A stretch of 64,000 nucleotides of DNA from Deinococcus peraridilitoris DSM 19664 (GTDB taxonomy: Bacteria > Deinococcota > Deinococci > Deinococcales > Deinococcaceae). A model generated the notes under the pieces. That model worked only from the letters and a program-made list of their open reading frames with translations, did not search any database and had not been told where the DNA came from. Shown in pieces: positions 17,518-26,058 of this stretch. Position numbers and translations under genes: made by a program. Numbering within the stretch: the stretch's first letter is position 1; each line of letters opens with the position of its first letter. The stretch lies in assembly GCF_000317835.1 (NCBI RefSeq), contig NC_019793.1, forward strand, positions 1,426,001 to 1,490,000, in the 5' to 3' direction.

Positions 17518-19599
17518 TCAGGGTTGCACGTTCGGGTGATGCGGGAGGTCATTCTGCCGGTCTGGGTCCACTGGGACCAGCCGAACGCGGGTGTTGTGAA
17601 AGGTGCTACCACCGCCCAGATCAGTCAAAGTTTCAGCCGTGAGGGCGTTGACGCTTTTGCCATCCGGGGCGCTGAGTCCCCACCAGGTGCCTTCCAGCAC
17701 CGCGACGCCCCGCTGAACTGCGTCGCTGATCCGTACCCGGCGCGTGATGCAGCCGGTTTCGCTCTGCACCTGCACCAAGGCGCCGTCGGTCACACGGTCA
17801 CGCCGGGCGTCTTCCGGGTGGACGAGCACCTGCGGCTCTCCTCCTTCGGCGCGGGTCAGCTGGTCGAGGTTGCCGTACGTGCTGTTGAGAAAGTGGTGCG
17901 CGGGCGGCGTCAGGAGCCGCAGGGGATAACTGGCGTTCAGCTGCGCCCGTGGTTCGGTGTGGCGCGGCACCGGCGAGAAACGCACCTTGCCGGAAGGCGT
18001 GTGTGCTCCGTTGGCGTACGGCAGAAAGCGCTCGGGCAACGACAGGCGCACCGAACCCTCGCGCCTGAGTTTCTCGGGCGTGATGCCGGCCAGATGCGGA
18101 TGCTCTGTGGCGAGCAGCTCGGTGAGCAGCTCGTCCATGCTCCAGTACAGGCTGGGCTCCTCGATGCCCAGGCGCCGCCCGAGCTCTCCAAACACCCAGG
18201 AGTTCGGGCGGGCTTCACCTGAGGGGGGCAGGGTGGCGTCGTTGTAGGACAGATAGTGGTGCCCGTAGCTGGTGTAAAGGTCGGCGTGTTCCAGGAAGGT
18301 CGTGGCGGGCAGCACGAAGTCTGCCAGGCGCGCCGATTCGGTCATGGCCTGTTCCAGCACCACCGTCAGCATGTCCGGTCGGGCCATTCCGGCACGCACC
18401 CGTTCGGAGTCGGGCGCGACGACCGCCGGGTTGCAGTTGTACACGAAGAGCGCCTTGACGCCCCGTTCAGGCGCGAGCGCGCTTGCCAGCTCGTTCATGT
18501 TGACGCGCGGCGTGGCGCTTTCGATCAGGTGGGCCGCACCCAGACGCGTGCGGTTGAGCGCAAACGCGCCGCTGGTGGTGAGGGTACAGCCGCCGCCACG
18601 GTGCTGCCAGTCGCCCAGCAGGGCGGGCAGCAGCGTCACGGCGCGCAGGTTGCTGCCGCCGTTCTCGTGGCGGGTCATGCCGTACCCCACCCGGATGTAG
18701 GTAGGACGGGTGGTTCCCAGGGCACGGGCGAGGTCCTGAATCTCGCTTTCGCTCAGGCCGGTCACGTCACTTGTGCGCGCCAGGGACCAGGCTTCACACT
18801 CGGCACGAAACGCCCCAAAATCCTCACCGGCGCGCGCGAGGTAAGCCTCGTCATGCCAGCCGGACGCGATGATGATGCGCGACAGGCCCAGCACCAGGGC
18901 CGCGTCGGTGCCGGGCCGGATCTTGAGGTGCCAGTCGGCATACAGGCTGGTTTTGTTGCGGTAAGGATCGATGTGGACAATTCGCGCGCCGTTCTTGCGG
19001 GCCTGGGTGAGCCAGGGGGTCAGGTGCGAGTTGGTCGTCAGGCTGTTGATGCCCCACAGCAGAATCAGGCGGGCGTGGGGCACGTCCTCGGGATCGACGC
19101 CAAGGCGGGGACTGCCGTACCCGAGCTCCCAGGCGGCGCTGCCAGCGGTCGCACAGATGGTCTCTTCCAGTTCCGGTGCGCCCAGCGCGCGAAAAAAGGC
19201 GTGTACATGTGAGCCTTCCCGCAGCCCCATGGTGCCCGCGTAGTTGTAGCGCAGAATCGACTGCGGCCCGTACCGATCGAGAATTTCGCGCAGACGTACG
19301 GCGATGTCATCGAGGGCCTGCTCCCAGGACACGCGCACGAACTCACCGTTCACCTTCTTGAGCGGATACAGCGGCCGTTCGGGATGATACTGGCGCGCGG
19401 GGTAGTGAACGGTTTTGGCACAGGCGAATCCGCGGGTGATGGGATGACGCGAATCCCCACCGATGTTCACCGCCCGCTCGACACCGTCCTGTCCGGTGAC
19501 GAGGCGCACCTTCAGCCGGCAGGCATCCGGGCAGTCAAGCGGGCAGGTCAGCACGACTTCACGGGAAGTCTCGGAAGCGGAAATCGAAGCGCGCGTCAT
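17518..19599 (-). CDS. Molybdopterin oxidoreductase
   Basis: 693 aa. An N-terminal 4Fe-4S motif CPLDCPDAC...FACAKT is followed by the molybdopterin oxidoreductase core (LILLWGINSLTTNSH, VHIDPYRNKT, RPGTDAALVLGLSR, LPATTFLEHAD) and a C-terminal dinucleotide-binding domain (HPEDARRDRVTDGALVQVQSE). No Tat signal is visible, so it is probably cytosolic. The substrate is not apparent; sequence features resemble the formate-dehydrogenase-H-like/assimilatory group. The ATG at 19599 is preferred over the upstream start at 19632. Confidence 0.88.
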   Translation of the reverse strand: MTRASISASETSREVVLTCPLDCPDACRLKVRLVTGQDGVERAVNIGGDSRHPITRGFACAKTVHYPARQYHPERPLYPLKKVNGEFVRVSWEQALDDIAVRLREILDRYGPQSILRYNYAGTMGLREGSHVHAFFRALGAPELEETICATAGSAAWELGYGSPRLGVDPEDVPHARLILLWGINSLTTNSHLTPWLTQARKNGARIVHIDPYRNKTSLYADWHLKIRPGTDAALVLGLSRIIIASGWHDEAYLARAGEDFGAFRAECEAWSLARTSDVTGLSESEIQDLARALGTTRPTYIRVGYGMTRHENGGSNLRAVTLLPALLGDWQHRGGGCTLTTSGAFALNRTRLGAAHLIESATPRVNMNELASALAPERGVKALFVYNCNPAVVAPDSERVRAGMARPDMLTVVLEQAMTESARLADFVLPATTFLEHADLYTSYGHHYLSYNDATLPPSGEARPNSWVFGELGRRLGIEEPSLYWSMDELLTELLATEHPHLAGITPEKLRREGSVRLSLPERFLPYANGAHTPSGKVRFSPVPRHTEPRAQLNASYPLRLLTPPAHHFLNSTYGNLDQLTRAEGGEPQVLVHPEDARRDRVTDGALVQVQSETGCITRRVRISDAVQRGVAVLEGTWWGLSAPDGKSVNALTAETLTDLGGGSTFHNTRVRLVPVDPDRQNDLPHHPNVQP

Positions 19600-19940
19600 C
19601 CGGCACAGTGTACGGCGCGACCGGCGAACCAAACCCGATCAAGCTCACTTGCCAGGCCGGCAAGGCTCAAGACGAACTTCAGAAGAGTCCCGGACACGGT
19701 CAGTTCGAGCAGTTTAGAGTGAAATCAACGATTTGCACGCTTTTTTCGCTCGCTGCGCCATCCCATGTTGATCTGCCCCATGTTGATCTGCCCCTCGGAC
19801 ACTTCATCTTGCAGCACCATTTTTGCAGGCCTCTGGTTTTCAGGCATTCGGCACGAACGCCTCCGCCCGGACCTTTCAGGAGATTGTGATGAACACGCGA
19901 ATTCCAGCTTGTGTTTCACCGAAGTTGGGGGCGGCCTGAC
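19600..19940. other. Divergent intergenic region with a 15-bp tandem repeat
   Basis: 341 bp between the oxidoreductase (leftward) and the lipid kinase gene (rightward). Holds CATGTTGATCTGCCC twice in tandem (19764-19778, 19779-19793) and relatively AT-rich DNA around 19720-19760, probably promoter sequence. I see no gene in it. Confidence 0.6.
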
Positions 19941-20945
19941 ATGCAGGCCACCCTGGTCTACAACCCCATGGCCGGCGGGGCGAGCCGCGTCCAGCCTGAG
20001 GAGCTGCAGCGCGCCCTGACCGAGGCCGGTTTCCACCCGGTCTACCAGGAGACCACCACCGAGGCTGACCTCGATGAAGTGCTGGACAACGCGCGCGATC
20101 TGGTTGTGGCGGTGGGAGGTGACGGCACGGTGCGCGCGGTTGCCAAGCGGCTGATACGTCGCAGCCTGCGCGGCGAGGGTGTGCCGCTTGCCATCCTGCC
20201 GCTCGGCACGGCCAACAACATTGCCCGAACCCTGGACCTCAGCGGCACTCCCCTCGAGCTGGCCGCGCGCCTGAAAGCAGGAGAGCAGCGCGCCTTCGAC
20301 GTGGGCAAGATCACCGCGCCCTGGGGCGAGGAGTTTTTTCTGGAAGCGGCGGGTTGCGGGCTGTACGCCGAGGTCCTGGCGGCATACGACCCCGAGGAAG
20401 GCAAGAGTGTCTCACGGGCGCTGAGCACCCTGGGAAATACCCTGAGTACGTATGTGCCGCTCGACTTACAGCTCGTGCTGGACGGACAGCTCCTGTCCGG
20501 TTCGTTTCTACTGGCCGAGATGCTGAACACCTGTGCGACCGGACCCCGGCTCAAACTGGCTCCCGCCGCCAGCACGGAAGACGGCCTGCTCGATCTGGTG
20601 CTGGTGAGCGCCGAAGACCGTGACCACACTTTGCAGTACCTGCGCTGCCTCGTCACGGGCGAACTGCATACCCTGCCCAGCGTGCGTACCCTGCAGGGGC
20701 GTCATCTGCGTGTCACGTGGAAGGGTCAGGCAGTGCACGTGGACGGTGAAGTGCGACCGGTGCGCGGTCACGAGGAGTTGCCCCCGGTGCTGACCGAGGA
20801 GGGAACGCTGGACATCGAGGTGCTGCCCGGCGCCCTGACGCTGCTGCTGCCCGCTTCGGAAGTGTGTCCGCCCGAGGCAAGGGCAGAAGGTCAGCCGACC
20901 TCGTCACGTGAAGAGGCCGCTTTTCCCCGGGAGGTGTCGGCATGA
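19941..20945 (+). CDS. Diacylglycerol/sphingosine kinase-family protein
   Basis: 334 aa from ATG 19941. N-terminal DAGK catalytic domain with LVYNPMAGG, nucleotide loop VAVGGDGTVRAVA (GGDGT at 59-63) and LPLGTANNIARTL. The C-terminal beta-rich domain has HVDGEV. Such enzymes phosphorylate diacylglycerol or related lipids at the membrane. The stop overlaps the start of the PHP-domain gene, so the two are coupled. Confidence 0.9.
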   Translation: MQATLVYNPMAGGASRVQPEELQRALTEAGFHPVYQETTTEADLDEVLDNARDLVVAVGGDGTVRAVAKRLIRRSLRGEGVPLAILPLGTANNIARTLDLSGTPLELAARLKAGEQRAFDVGKITAPWGEEFFLEAAGCGLYAEVLAAYDPEEGKSVSRALSTLGNTLSTYVPLDLQLVLDGQLLSGSFLLAEMLNTCATGPRLKLAPAASTEDGLLDLVLVSAEDRDHTLQYLRCLVTGELHTLPSVRTLQGRHLRVTWKGQAVHVDGEVRPVRGHEELPPVLTEEGTLDIEVLPGALTLLLPASEVCPPEARAEGQPTSSREEAAFPREVSA

Positions 20946-21658
20946 CGCCCGCGAGCGGGCCAATGATGCGCCTTGATCTGCATTGTCACTCGGAAGCGTC
21001 ACATGACTGCCTGACCCCGCTGACGACCTTTCCGGACCGCTGCCTGGCTCGCGGGGTCGTGGTGCAGGCGGTGACCGACCACGATCAGATCTGGGGTGCG
21101 CAGCAACTGCAGCAGTTTGTGCGAAACAGCGAATTTGCCGATCGCTTCACGGTGATCGTGGGCGAGGAGGTGAGCACCCGGGAAGGCGAGATCGTAGGCC
21201 TGTTTTTGCAGGAGCGTATTCCCCCTGGCCTGAGTCCGGAAGAGACGGTGCGCGAAATCAAGGCGCAGGGTGGGCTGGTGCTGTTGCCGCACGGCTTTGA
21301 TCCACTCAAGCGCCATCGCCTGCGCCCCGCGGCACGTGAACGCATTGCCGATCAGATCGATATCGTCGAGAGCTTTAATGCGCGGATCTCACGCCCGAAG
21401 TGGAACCGCGCCGCCGAGACCTGGGCGCGCGCGCGGAACCTCCCGGTTTCGGGAGGCTCGGATGCGCACACCTGGCGACAGCTCGGCGACGCCTGGACCG
21501 AGGTGCCCCGGCGATCCGTCGATACGCCGCAGGATCTGCTCGAAGTGCTGCACCTGGGATCGGTGCTGGGTGAATGGACACATCCTGTGCGGGCTTTTGT
21601 GTACAAGCAGCTGGTGCAGTGGAAGGAGCGGCGCGGCAGCGCCACTTATGGGCGGTAG
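20942..21658 (+). CDS. PHP-domain metal-dependent phosphoesterase
   Basis: 238 aa. PHP metal motifs: LDLHCHSEAS, VTDHDQIWGA, VGEEVSTREGEIVGLF, LLPHGFDP and GGSDAHT. The likely activity is a metal-dependent phosphoesterase of the small stand-alone PHP group; substrate unknown. It overlaps the end of the lipid-kinase gene by 4 nt (ATGA). The conserved His and Asp ligands appear complete. Confidence 0.88.
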   Translation: MTPASGPMMRLDLHCHSEASHDCLTPLTTFPDRCLARGVVVQAVTDHDQIWGAQQLQQFVRNSEFADRFTVIVGEEVSTREGEIVGLFLQERIPPGLSPEETVREIKAQGGLVLLPHGFDPLKRHRLRPAARERIADQIDIVESFNARISRPKWNRAAETWARARNLPVSGGSDAHTWRQLGDAWTEVPRRSVDTPQDLLEVLHLGSVLGEWTHPVRAFVYKQLVQWKERRGSATYGR

Positions 21659-21746
21659 GATCTCACCACGACATGCTTGAAATGTGTTCAGGATTGCAAG
21701 CTGGCTCATCTTCATTAAAACTGAATAAAGGCAAAATAAAGACAAC

Positions 21747-21929
21747 ATGAAAACCTATGCCATTCGCCGTCTCACCCACCGGGATATCCAACGCCAGTAC
21801 TTTGCCGTGACCGAAAACGGCATTGATATCGCGTTCACGGACAGCCCGGAGAAAGCCCAGCGCCTGATGCTCGCCCTGCATTCCCTTGCTGAGGGAAACA
21901 TGGCGCTGAGGGTAGCCAAACCCGCCTAA
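21747..21929 (+). CDS. Small conserved protein, 60 aa
   Basis: 60 aa soluble protein (MKTYAIRRLTHRDIQRQYFAV...). Family not recognised. It has its own upstream AT-rich region and a strong terminator afterwards, so it is likely a single-gene unit. It is the last chromosomal gene before the prophage. Confidence 0.6.
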   Translation: MKTYAIRRLTHRDIQRQYFAVTENGIDIAFTDSPEKAQRLMLALHSLAEGNMALRVAKPA

Positions 21930-21977
21930 GGCCCTGTCGCGCTCGGCGCGGCAGCCAGCCACCATGAAAAACAGCCA

Positions 21978-22019
21978 CCATAAAAAAGGCGCGGCATTTA
22001 CGCCGCGCCTTTTTTATGG
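21978..22019. terminator. Strong bidirectional terminator at the prophage edge
   Basis: An 18-bp perfect stem CCATAAAAAAGGCGCGGC (21978-21995), loop ATTTAC, and its complement ending TTTTTTATGG (22002-22019). The A-run and T-run let it work in both directions. It overlaps the first bases of the left 49-bp repeat. Confidence 0.88.
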
Positions 22020-22065
22020 TGCGCTCGACAGGAATCGAACCTGTGGCCTAGGGCTTAGGAGACTC
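22017..22065 (-). repeat. attL: 3' half of a tRNA gene, anticodon loop CTCCTAA
   Basis: Read on the minus strand it gives anticodon loop CTCCTAA (anticodon CCU, arginine), stem GCCCT, a 5-nt variable loop, the T arm ACAGG TTCGATT CCTGT, acceptor CGAGCGC, A and CCA. The next bases on the 5' side (22066 onward) do not supply a matching acceptor GCGCTCG or a D arm, so this is only a tRNA half. It is identical to 61929-61977. Confidence 0.9.
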
Positions 22066-22262
22066 AAGCGCACACCTTTTACCCTGTCCCGATACTTCCC
22101 GAGTAGTCGTTAAAACCCGGCAAACCAGAGGCCGTTCAGGCCTGGACAGCAGGCAATTTCCCACTTTGGGATACTTCTTCCCGGCTTCTCTACCCAGCAT
22201 CTGCCCATGCGGGGAGAAGCTCGTCGTTGCTCAGGTGAGCAACGACAGGGCACAGTGTAAGG

Positions 22263-22931
22263 GTGACGGAAGAAGTGTTGGCAACTCCAAGAGAAGACTC
22301 CGCAGAGACGGAACCGACGATTCAATCGGTTCATACGAGGAGGAGACGCTTCCCGTGGCTCTGGGCGGGTTTTAAGGCGCTGGTTGTTACTGGAGTTTTA
22401 GTTGGACGCTTGCTCTTGCTGGCATATTTGCTTGTGCCGCCATTCGTCCTTTATGGAGCTTTGGCAGCTGCAATCTTATTTGTGGGTTCTCCACCCAAAG
22501 TTCCCGATCAGAGCCCTCTGGCGCTGGTTCAGGGCGGGGCAACCTTCTTCGCGGTGCTGGCAGCGTTTTTGATCTTCCTGACAACCACCTGCCTCAACTT
22601 CGCCAGGGCAGACTTACGCCGAAAGCGAGACCAACTGAACTTCAAACGAGCAGCTGCCTTTTTCCTGTGGTCAGCTATGTGTACTGCTGCTGCCCTGGTG
22701 ATCGGTTTGGCATGGCTGCTCAACAAGACGTATGAAACCGACATGGCCCTCGGCGTCCTTTCGAGTAGCGGGGGACAAAAATTCGCATTGGCAGCATATG
22801 GATTTTGTGCCGCCGGAGCCTTTGGGACCTTCCTTTGCGGAGGAATTCTACTTGCGTTCACCCTCGAGCCTCACGCTGCTGCATTCTTGAAGCTCGGGCC
22901 TCCAGTTCCACCTGATAAAGGAGAGGCATGA
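22263..22931 (+). CDS. Prophage-borne membrane protein, 222 aa
   Basis: GTG start at 22263. Four hydrophobic segments (roughly residues 36-60, 62-78, 90-108 and 130-152) with a fifth near 175-200, then a charged tail. Family not recognised. The region 22066-22262 before it holds no gene and is probably promoter plus phage attachment DNA. It lies just inside the left end, where phages often carry lysogenic conversion genes. Coupled to the next short ORF by ATGA. GC is below that of the host. Confidence 0.6.
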   Translation: MTEEVLATPREDSAETEPTIQSVHTRRRRFPWLWAGFKALVVTGVLVGRLLLLAYLLVPPFVLYGALAAAILFVGSPPKVPDQSPLALVQGGATFFAVLAAFLIFLTTTCLNFARADLRRKRDQLNFKRAAAFFLWSAMCTAAALVIGLAWLLNKTYETDMALGVLSSSGGQKFALAAYGFCAAGAFGTFLCGGILLAFTLEPHAAAFLKLGPPVPPDKGEA

Positions 22932-23056
22932 TGTACCATTTGCGGAAACTGGTGCCCGACAGCTACGAGCGGGCGATCGACACCGACAGTGTCGGCATGA
23001 GCCCCGAGCATGCGCACCCTAACGCTGAGAGTACCGTTAGACAGCTACTTGCGTGA
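22928..23056 (+). CDS. Small coupled ORF, 42 aa
   Basis: MMYHLRKLVPDSYERAIDTD... 42 aa, with its ATG overlapping the preceding stop and GGAGAG just upstream. The translational coupling is the main support; no family is recognised. Confidence 0.4.
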   Translation: MMYHLRKLVPDSYERAIDTDSVGMSPEHAHPNAESTVRQLLA

Positions 23057-23342
23057 AGGAGGACATGTTTAGGTTCTGCTTTGATTGGTGCTAGACGCGA
23101 GTTTCTTTGTCTAAGCCATGCTCAAAAACCTAAGATTAGCCGATACCTAGGGAGACCATAGTTGGTCACTACTTGAGACTTTTGGTTGCTCCTCCCGCAC
23201 CTAGAGTGAGTTTTGCTCCACCTAGACGGACCTTTTGGCACAGTGCCGACCATAAATGGCATGGTATGGATAGAGGTGAAACCTTAATCTACCCTTTATC
23301 TTAGGATTTTGCCAAGCCTGATGGAGATTGGGAAATCTTTCC

Positions 23343-23379
23343 AGGAGGGACCTAGAAAGCCTTTTTCTAGGTCCCTCCT
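23343..23379. repeat. Palindrome 1 upstream of fic
   Basis: Perfect 16-bp inverted repeat AGGAGGGACCTAGAAA (23343-23358), loop GCCTT, complement (23364-23379). Directly followed by another CCTAGAAA. No T-run follows, so a plain terminator is unlikely. Confidence 0.85.
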
Positions 23380-23445
23380 ACCTAGAAAGATTCAATACAA
23401 AAGTTTGCAGATAAAGTCTAACTAGAAAAAAGTTTTGTAGATGGT

Positions 23446-23486
23446 ATCTACCTAGAAAAAATATGCTAAATTTTTTCTAGGTAGAT
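23446..23486. repeat. Palindrome 2 upstream of fic
   Basis: Perfect 16-bp inverted repeat ATCTACCTAGAAAAAA (23446-23461), 9-nt spacer TATGCTAAA, complement (23471-23486). It ends 31 nt before the fic start, a position suited to an operator or a leader hairpin that covers the promoter. It shares CTAGAAA with palindrome 1. Confidence 0.85.
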
Positions 23487-23517
23487 AGAAATGTGATGAG
23501 TATTACAAAGGTGAAAC

Positions 23518-24600
23518 ATGACGTACGATCCAAACATAGCTTTTAACGTCCTGCCGGCGCTCCCACCTCCTGAAGAGGTCATAACCACAGAGGTCTACAG
23601 GCAACTCAACAGGGCTACTAGAGCGCTCGGCGAGCTCAAAGGCGCTGGTCGAGTAATCCCCGACCAATCAGTTTTGATCAGCATGATTGGACTTCAAGAA
23701 GCAAAATTATCATCCGAAATCGAAAACATCGTTACCACAAATGACGAGCTTTATCGCGCTTTCGCAGATGACGGAAACGCGGATCCAGCAACTAAAGAAG
23801 TCTTGCGGTATGGGCAAGCCCTATGGTATGCCTATGATCAAATTAAAATGGGCCGTCCTCTATGCACCAGCTTATTTGAGGAGATTGCTACTACTATTAA
23901 AATGGTGGACATAGGAGTTAGAAAATCTCCAGGTACTAAAATAATGAATAGCCTAAGGGAAATTATTTATACTCCCCCAGATGGAGAACCTTTAATTAGG
24001 GCTTTGTTATATGATTTAGAAAAGTTTATGAACGATGATTCTATATCAGAATTAGATCCTCTTATAAAAATGGCTATTACTCATTATCAATTCGAAGCGA
24101 TACACCCTTTCTCCGATGGGAATGGAAGAACAGGGCGAATACTAAACATTATATATTTAATTGACAAGGGCCTCCTGGAGATACCCGTTCTTTACTTAAG
24201 CAAATACATTATTGAGAACAAAATGGACTATTATAGGGGCCTAAAAGCTGTTACTGAAGAAGGGAAATGGGAAGATTGGATTATATATATGCTAAAAGCT
24301 GTTGAGAGCACTTCTATAATTACTAAAAGCAAGATATATAGAATTGAAGAATTGATAAATGATACCGTGCAACAGGTAAAATCTCAAAGTAATTCAATAT
24401 ATAGTAAGGATCTCATAGAGGTTATATTTCGTCGTCCGGTTTTCAAGATCAAATTTGTTGAGGAGAGTTTAAGCGTTAGCAGACCAACAGCACTCAAGTA
24501 TCTCCAAACTTTGGTAGGCAATAACGTTTTGATGGAATTCACTCATGGTAAAAACAAGTATTACGCAAATAGCAATTTTATAGATCTGCTTTCTGAGTAG
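23518..24600 (+). CDS. Fic-family AMP-transferase with N-terminal inhibitory helix and C-terminal wHTH
   Basis: 360 aa. The N-terminal Fic_N region carries SSEIEN at 65-70, matching the (S/T)xxxE(G/N) inhibitory motif that blocks ATP in class II Fic proteins. The catalytic motif HPFSDGNGRTGR is at 196-207 with all active residues. The C-terminal part (about 305-355) is a winged helix (IEVIFRRPVFKIKFVEESLSVSRPTALKYLQTLV). Fic enzymes attach AMP to Tyr, Ser or Thr of target proteins. The gene is strikingly AT-rich with codons unlike the prophage or host, so it came from a low-GC source. The wHTH and upstream palindromes suggest self-regulation. Target unknown. Confidence 0.92.
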   Translation: MTYDPNIAFNVLPALPPPEEVITTEVYRQLNRATRALGELKGAGRVIPDQSVLISMIGLQEAKLSSEIENIVTTNDELYRAFADDGNADPATKEVLRYGQALWYAYDQIKMGRPLCTSLFEEIATTIKMVDIGVRKSPGTKIMNSLREIIYTPPDGEPLIRALLYDLEKFMNDDSISELDPLIKMAITHYQFEAIHPFSDGNGRTGRILNIIYLIDKGLLEIPVLYLSKYIIENKMDYYRGLKAVTEEGKWEDWIIYMLKAVESTSIITKSKIYRIEELINDTVQQVKSQSNSIYSKDLIEVIFRRPVFKIKFVEESLSVSRPTALKYLQTLVGNNVLMEFTHGKNKYYANSNFIDLLSE

Positions 24601-24763
24601 TCTATCATGATAAGAGGTATGCAATATTACAAAGTTTATATATAGATTCCTAGCCATCTCTACCTAAGTTGCAGCGAAATTATTTTCGGACCATGAATAA
24701 TTGCTGAAAACAAGGGATAACCATCCCATGGCCAGCGTTGCGCCTCACCGGCTTCCGTAACGC

Positions 24764-24805
24764 AAAAAACACCCCCGCCCGGTCACATGGACCAGAGCGG
24801 GGGTG
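24764..24805 (-). terminator. Terminator of the leftward late operon
   Basis: On the minus strand CACCCCCGC ... GCGGGGGTG with an inner GGTCCATGTGACC stem, followed by a T-run (complement of AAAAAA at 24764-24769). It closes the lysis module and separates it from the AT-rich fic segment. The 24601-24763 stretch before it holds no gene. Confidence 0.85.
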
Positions 24806-24809
24806 CCCT

Positions 24810-25067
24810 TTACAACTTGCGTTTTGCGGGGTCAAGCAGGCGACCGGTCGCCTCGTCCAGCAAGGTGAAACCGAACCCATCCGGTGCGTTCGTCATGCGG
24901 CGCAGCTCCGCCTCCGCCTGATCAGCGAGGGCATTGAGGCGGGCTTTCTCCTGGCGCGTGAGTTCGACCGGGTGCGCGATCCTCTCGGGATCCAGCCGCG
25001 TGGCTTCCTGGTACTCGCGCTGCTTCTGGCCGGTGGGATCGAAGCTCCGGATAATCTGACCCCACAC
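24810..25067 (-). CDS. Phage hypothetical protein, 85 aa
   Basis: 85 aa, charged and helical (VELTRQEKARLNALADQAEAELRRM). Last gene of the late operon, 8 nt after the holin-like gene. Not recognised; it may be a lysis accessory or a virion-associated protein. Confidence 0.55.
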   Translation of the reverse strand: MWGQIIRSFDPTGQKQREYQEATRLDPERIAHPVELTRQEKARLNALADQAEAELRRMTNAPDGFGFTLLDEATGRLLDPAKRKL

Positions 25068-25075
25068 GGCCTCGC

Positions 25076-25492
25076 TTACTTTCCCTGGACGCCCGCGGTG
25101 GTGCTGTCCTTGAGCCTGGCGTAATCACCAAAGCCTTTGAGGATGGCCAGCACCGCTGCTATGGCAAGGGCACCTGGTGCTCCCTGCAGGGCCCCAGTGG
25201 CCACGCCAACCACGAGGGTGATCAGCACAATGATGACGGTATGTACCGCACGGGTCAGCACCCCTTCAGTGTTAAAGAGGCGTTTGCTGAGCGCAGTGAG
25301 GGGAGAGCCGATGGCGTTCATGACGAGCGCAACGAGTGGCGTGACGAGCACGAGAAGCTCAGCAGACAACTGGTAGCCGGCGACGTCGGGCGCCACGACG
25401 GAAGCCTGCGCCATGCTCAGCACGAGCAGCGTCAGGACAGCGAAGATCGGAAACAGCAGGCCGAGGGCGATGGTACGCGCATTCAGTTTCAT
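25076..25492 (-). CDS. Putative holin, 138 aa
   Basis: 138 aa from ATG 25492 with GGAGG at a good distance. Hydrophobic segments: about 9-30, 42-62, 80-102 and 104-120, then a short charged C-terminus. Being next to the endolysin gene, it is best read as the holin that forms the membrane lesion for endolysin release. No sequence family is recognised, so the call rests on topology and context. Confidence 0.6.
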   Translation of the reverse strand: MKLNARTIALGLLFPIFAVLTLLVLSMAQASVVAPDVAGYQLSAELLVLVTPLVALVMNAIGSPLTALSKRLFNTEGVLTRAVHTVIIVLITLVVGVATGALQGAPGALAIAAVLAILKGFGDYARLKDSTTAGVQGK

Positions 25493-25581
25493 GGTGGCCT
25501 CCAGGGCACAAGAAAGCGACATGGCAGGTTTCCTGCCATGTCTGTTCGGATTGACGGGCGCCGAGGCGCGATGGACCGAGG

Positions 25582-26058
25582 TCAGGCTTTGCTGGTCGTG
25601 GGTGGCCACTTGCTGCCCACGACCACGTCGCACTTCACACCCTGCCGGGCCGCCCAGAACTTCACGCTCTGGTTCTGCTTCGGTCCGTTCACGCCGGCGA
25701 GCTGCAGGTGCGGCTGCTCGAAACTCAGCGTCTCCAGGCCGTAGTCACTGGGCGGTACGGCCTTGTACAGCGCCGCGTACCCGTTCCAGTTGGCGGTGCC
25801 GTTCGAATGCAGGGGCACCAGGTCGCACGCCATGCCGTAACGGTGCGCGCTGTCGAGGGTGTACGTCAGGATCCGCCCGATCGGCGCGACGGTGCGGCCG
25901 CACGCGTACAGGTAACGCTGGCGCTCTAGGGTCCGGAAGGTCTCGTAGACCAGCACCGTAAATCCCGCTTTTTTCGCCGCGGCGAGCCAGCGCTCCAGCG
26001 GCGCGCGAAAGAGTGGGTTGAGGTCGTCAAGGTTGCGGTTTTGCTTCGGTTCCTTCAT
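25582..26058 (-). CDS. Endolysin, peptidase M15 (L-Ala-D-Glu/D-Ala-D-Ala type)
   Basis: 158 aa with the M15 pattern: SAHRYGMACDLVP (His and Asp zinc ligands), YETFRTLERQRYLYACGRT before it, and EQPHLQL near the end supplying the last His. It cuts the peptide part of peptidoglycan at the end of the lytic cycle. No signal peptide is seen, so it needs the holin. It overlaps the coiled-coil membrane gene upstream by 32 nt. Confidence 0.85.
   Translation of the reverse strand: MKEPKQNRNLDDLNPLFRAPLERWLAAAKKAGFTVLVYETFRTLERQRYLYACGRTVAPIGRILTYTLDSAHRYGMACDLVPLHSNGTANWNGYAALYKAVPPSDYGLETLSFEQPHLQLAGVNGPKQNQSVKFWAARQGVKCDVVVGSKWPPTTSKA

Larger units (their letters stand above)
23057..23517. promoter_or_regulatory. 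AT-rich non-coding region with repeated CCTAGAAA motif, upstream of fic
   Basis: 461 bp with no credible ORF. The motif CCTAGAAA or its complement TTTCTAGG occurs at least five times (about 23351, 23364, 23381, 23451 and 23474), with looser CCTAG copies at about 23146, 23200 and 23221. Two large palindromes are listed separately. Composition changes sharply from the prophage average to AT-rich here. It probably contains the fic promoter and operators, or a structured RNA. Confidence 0.65.

Noticed and set aside
22017..22095. A complete tRNA gene at the left prophage end
   Set aside because: Only the 3' half from the anticodon loop to CCA is present; no matching 5' acceptor or D arm follows on the minus strand.
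23057..23517. Type III toxin-antitoxin RNA upstream of fic
   Set aside because: Type III antitoxins need regular tandem repeats of about 35 nt before a terminator and a ToxN-type protein; here the repeats are palindromic and irregularly spaced, and the protein is Fic.
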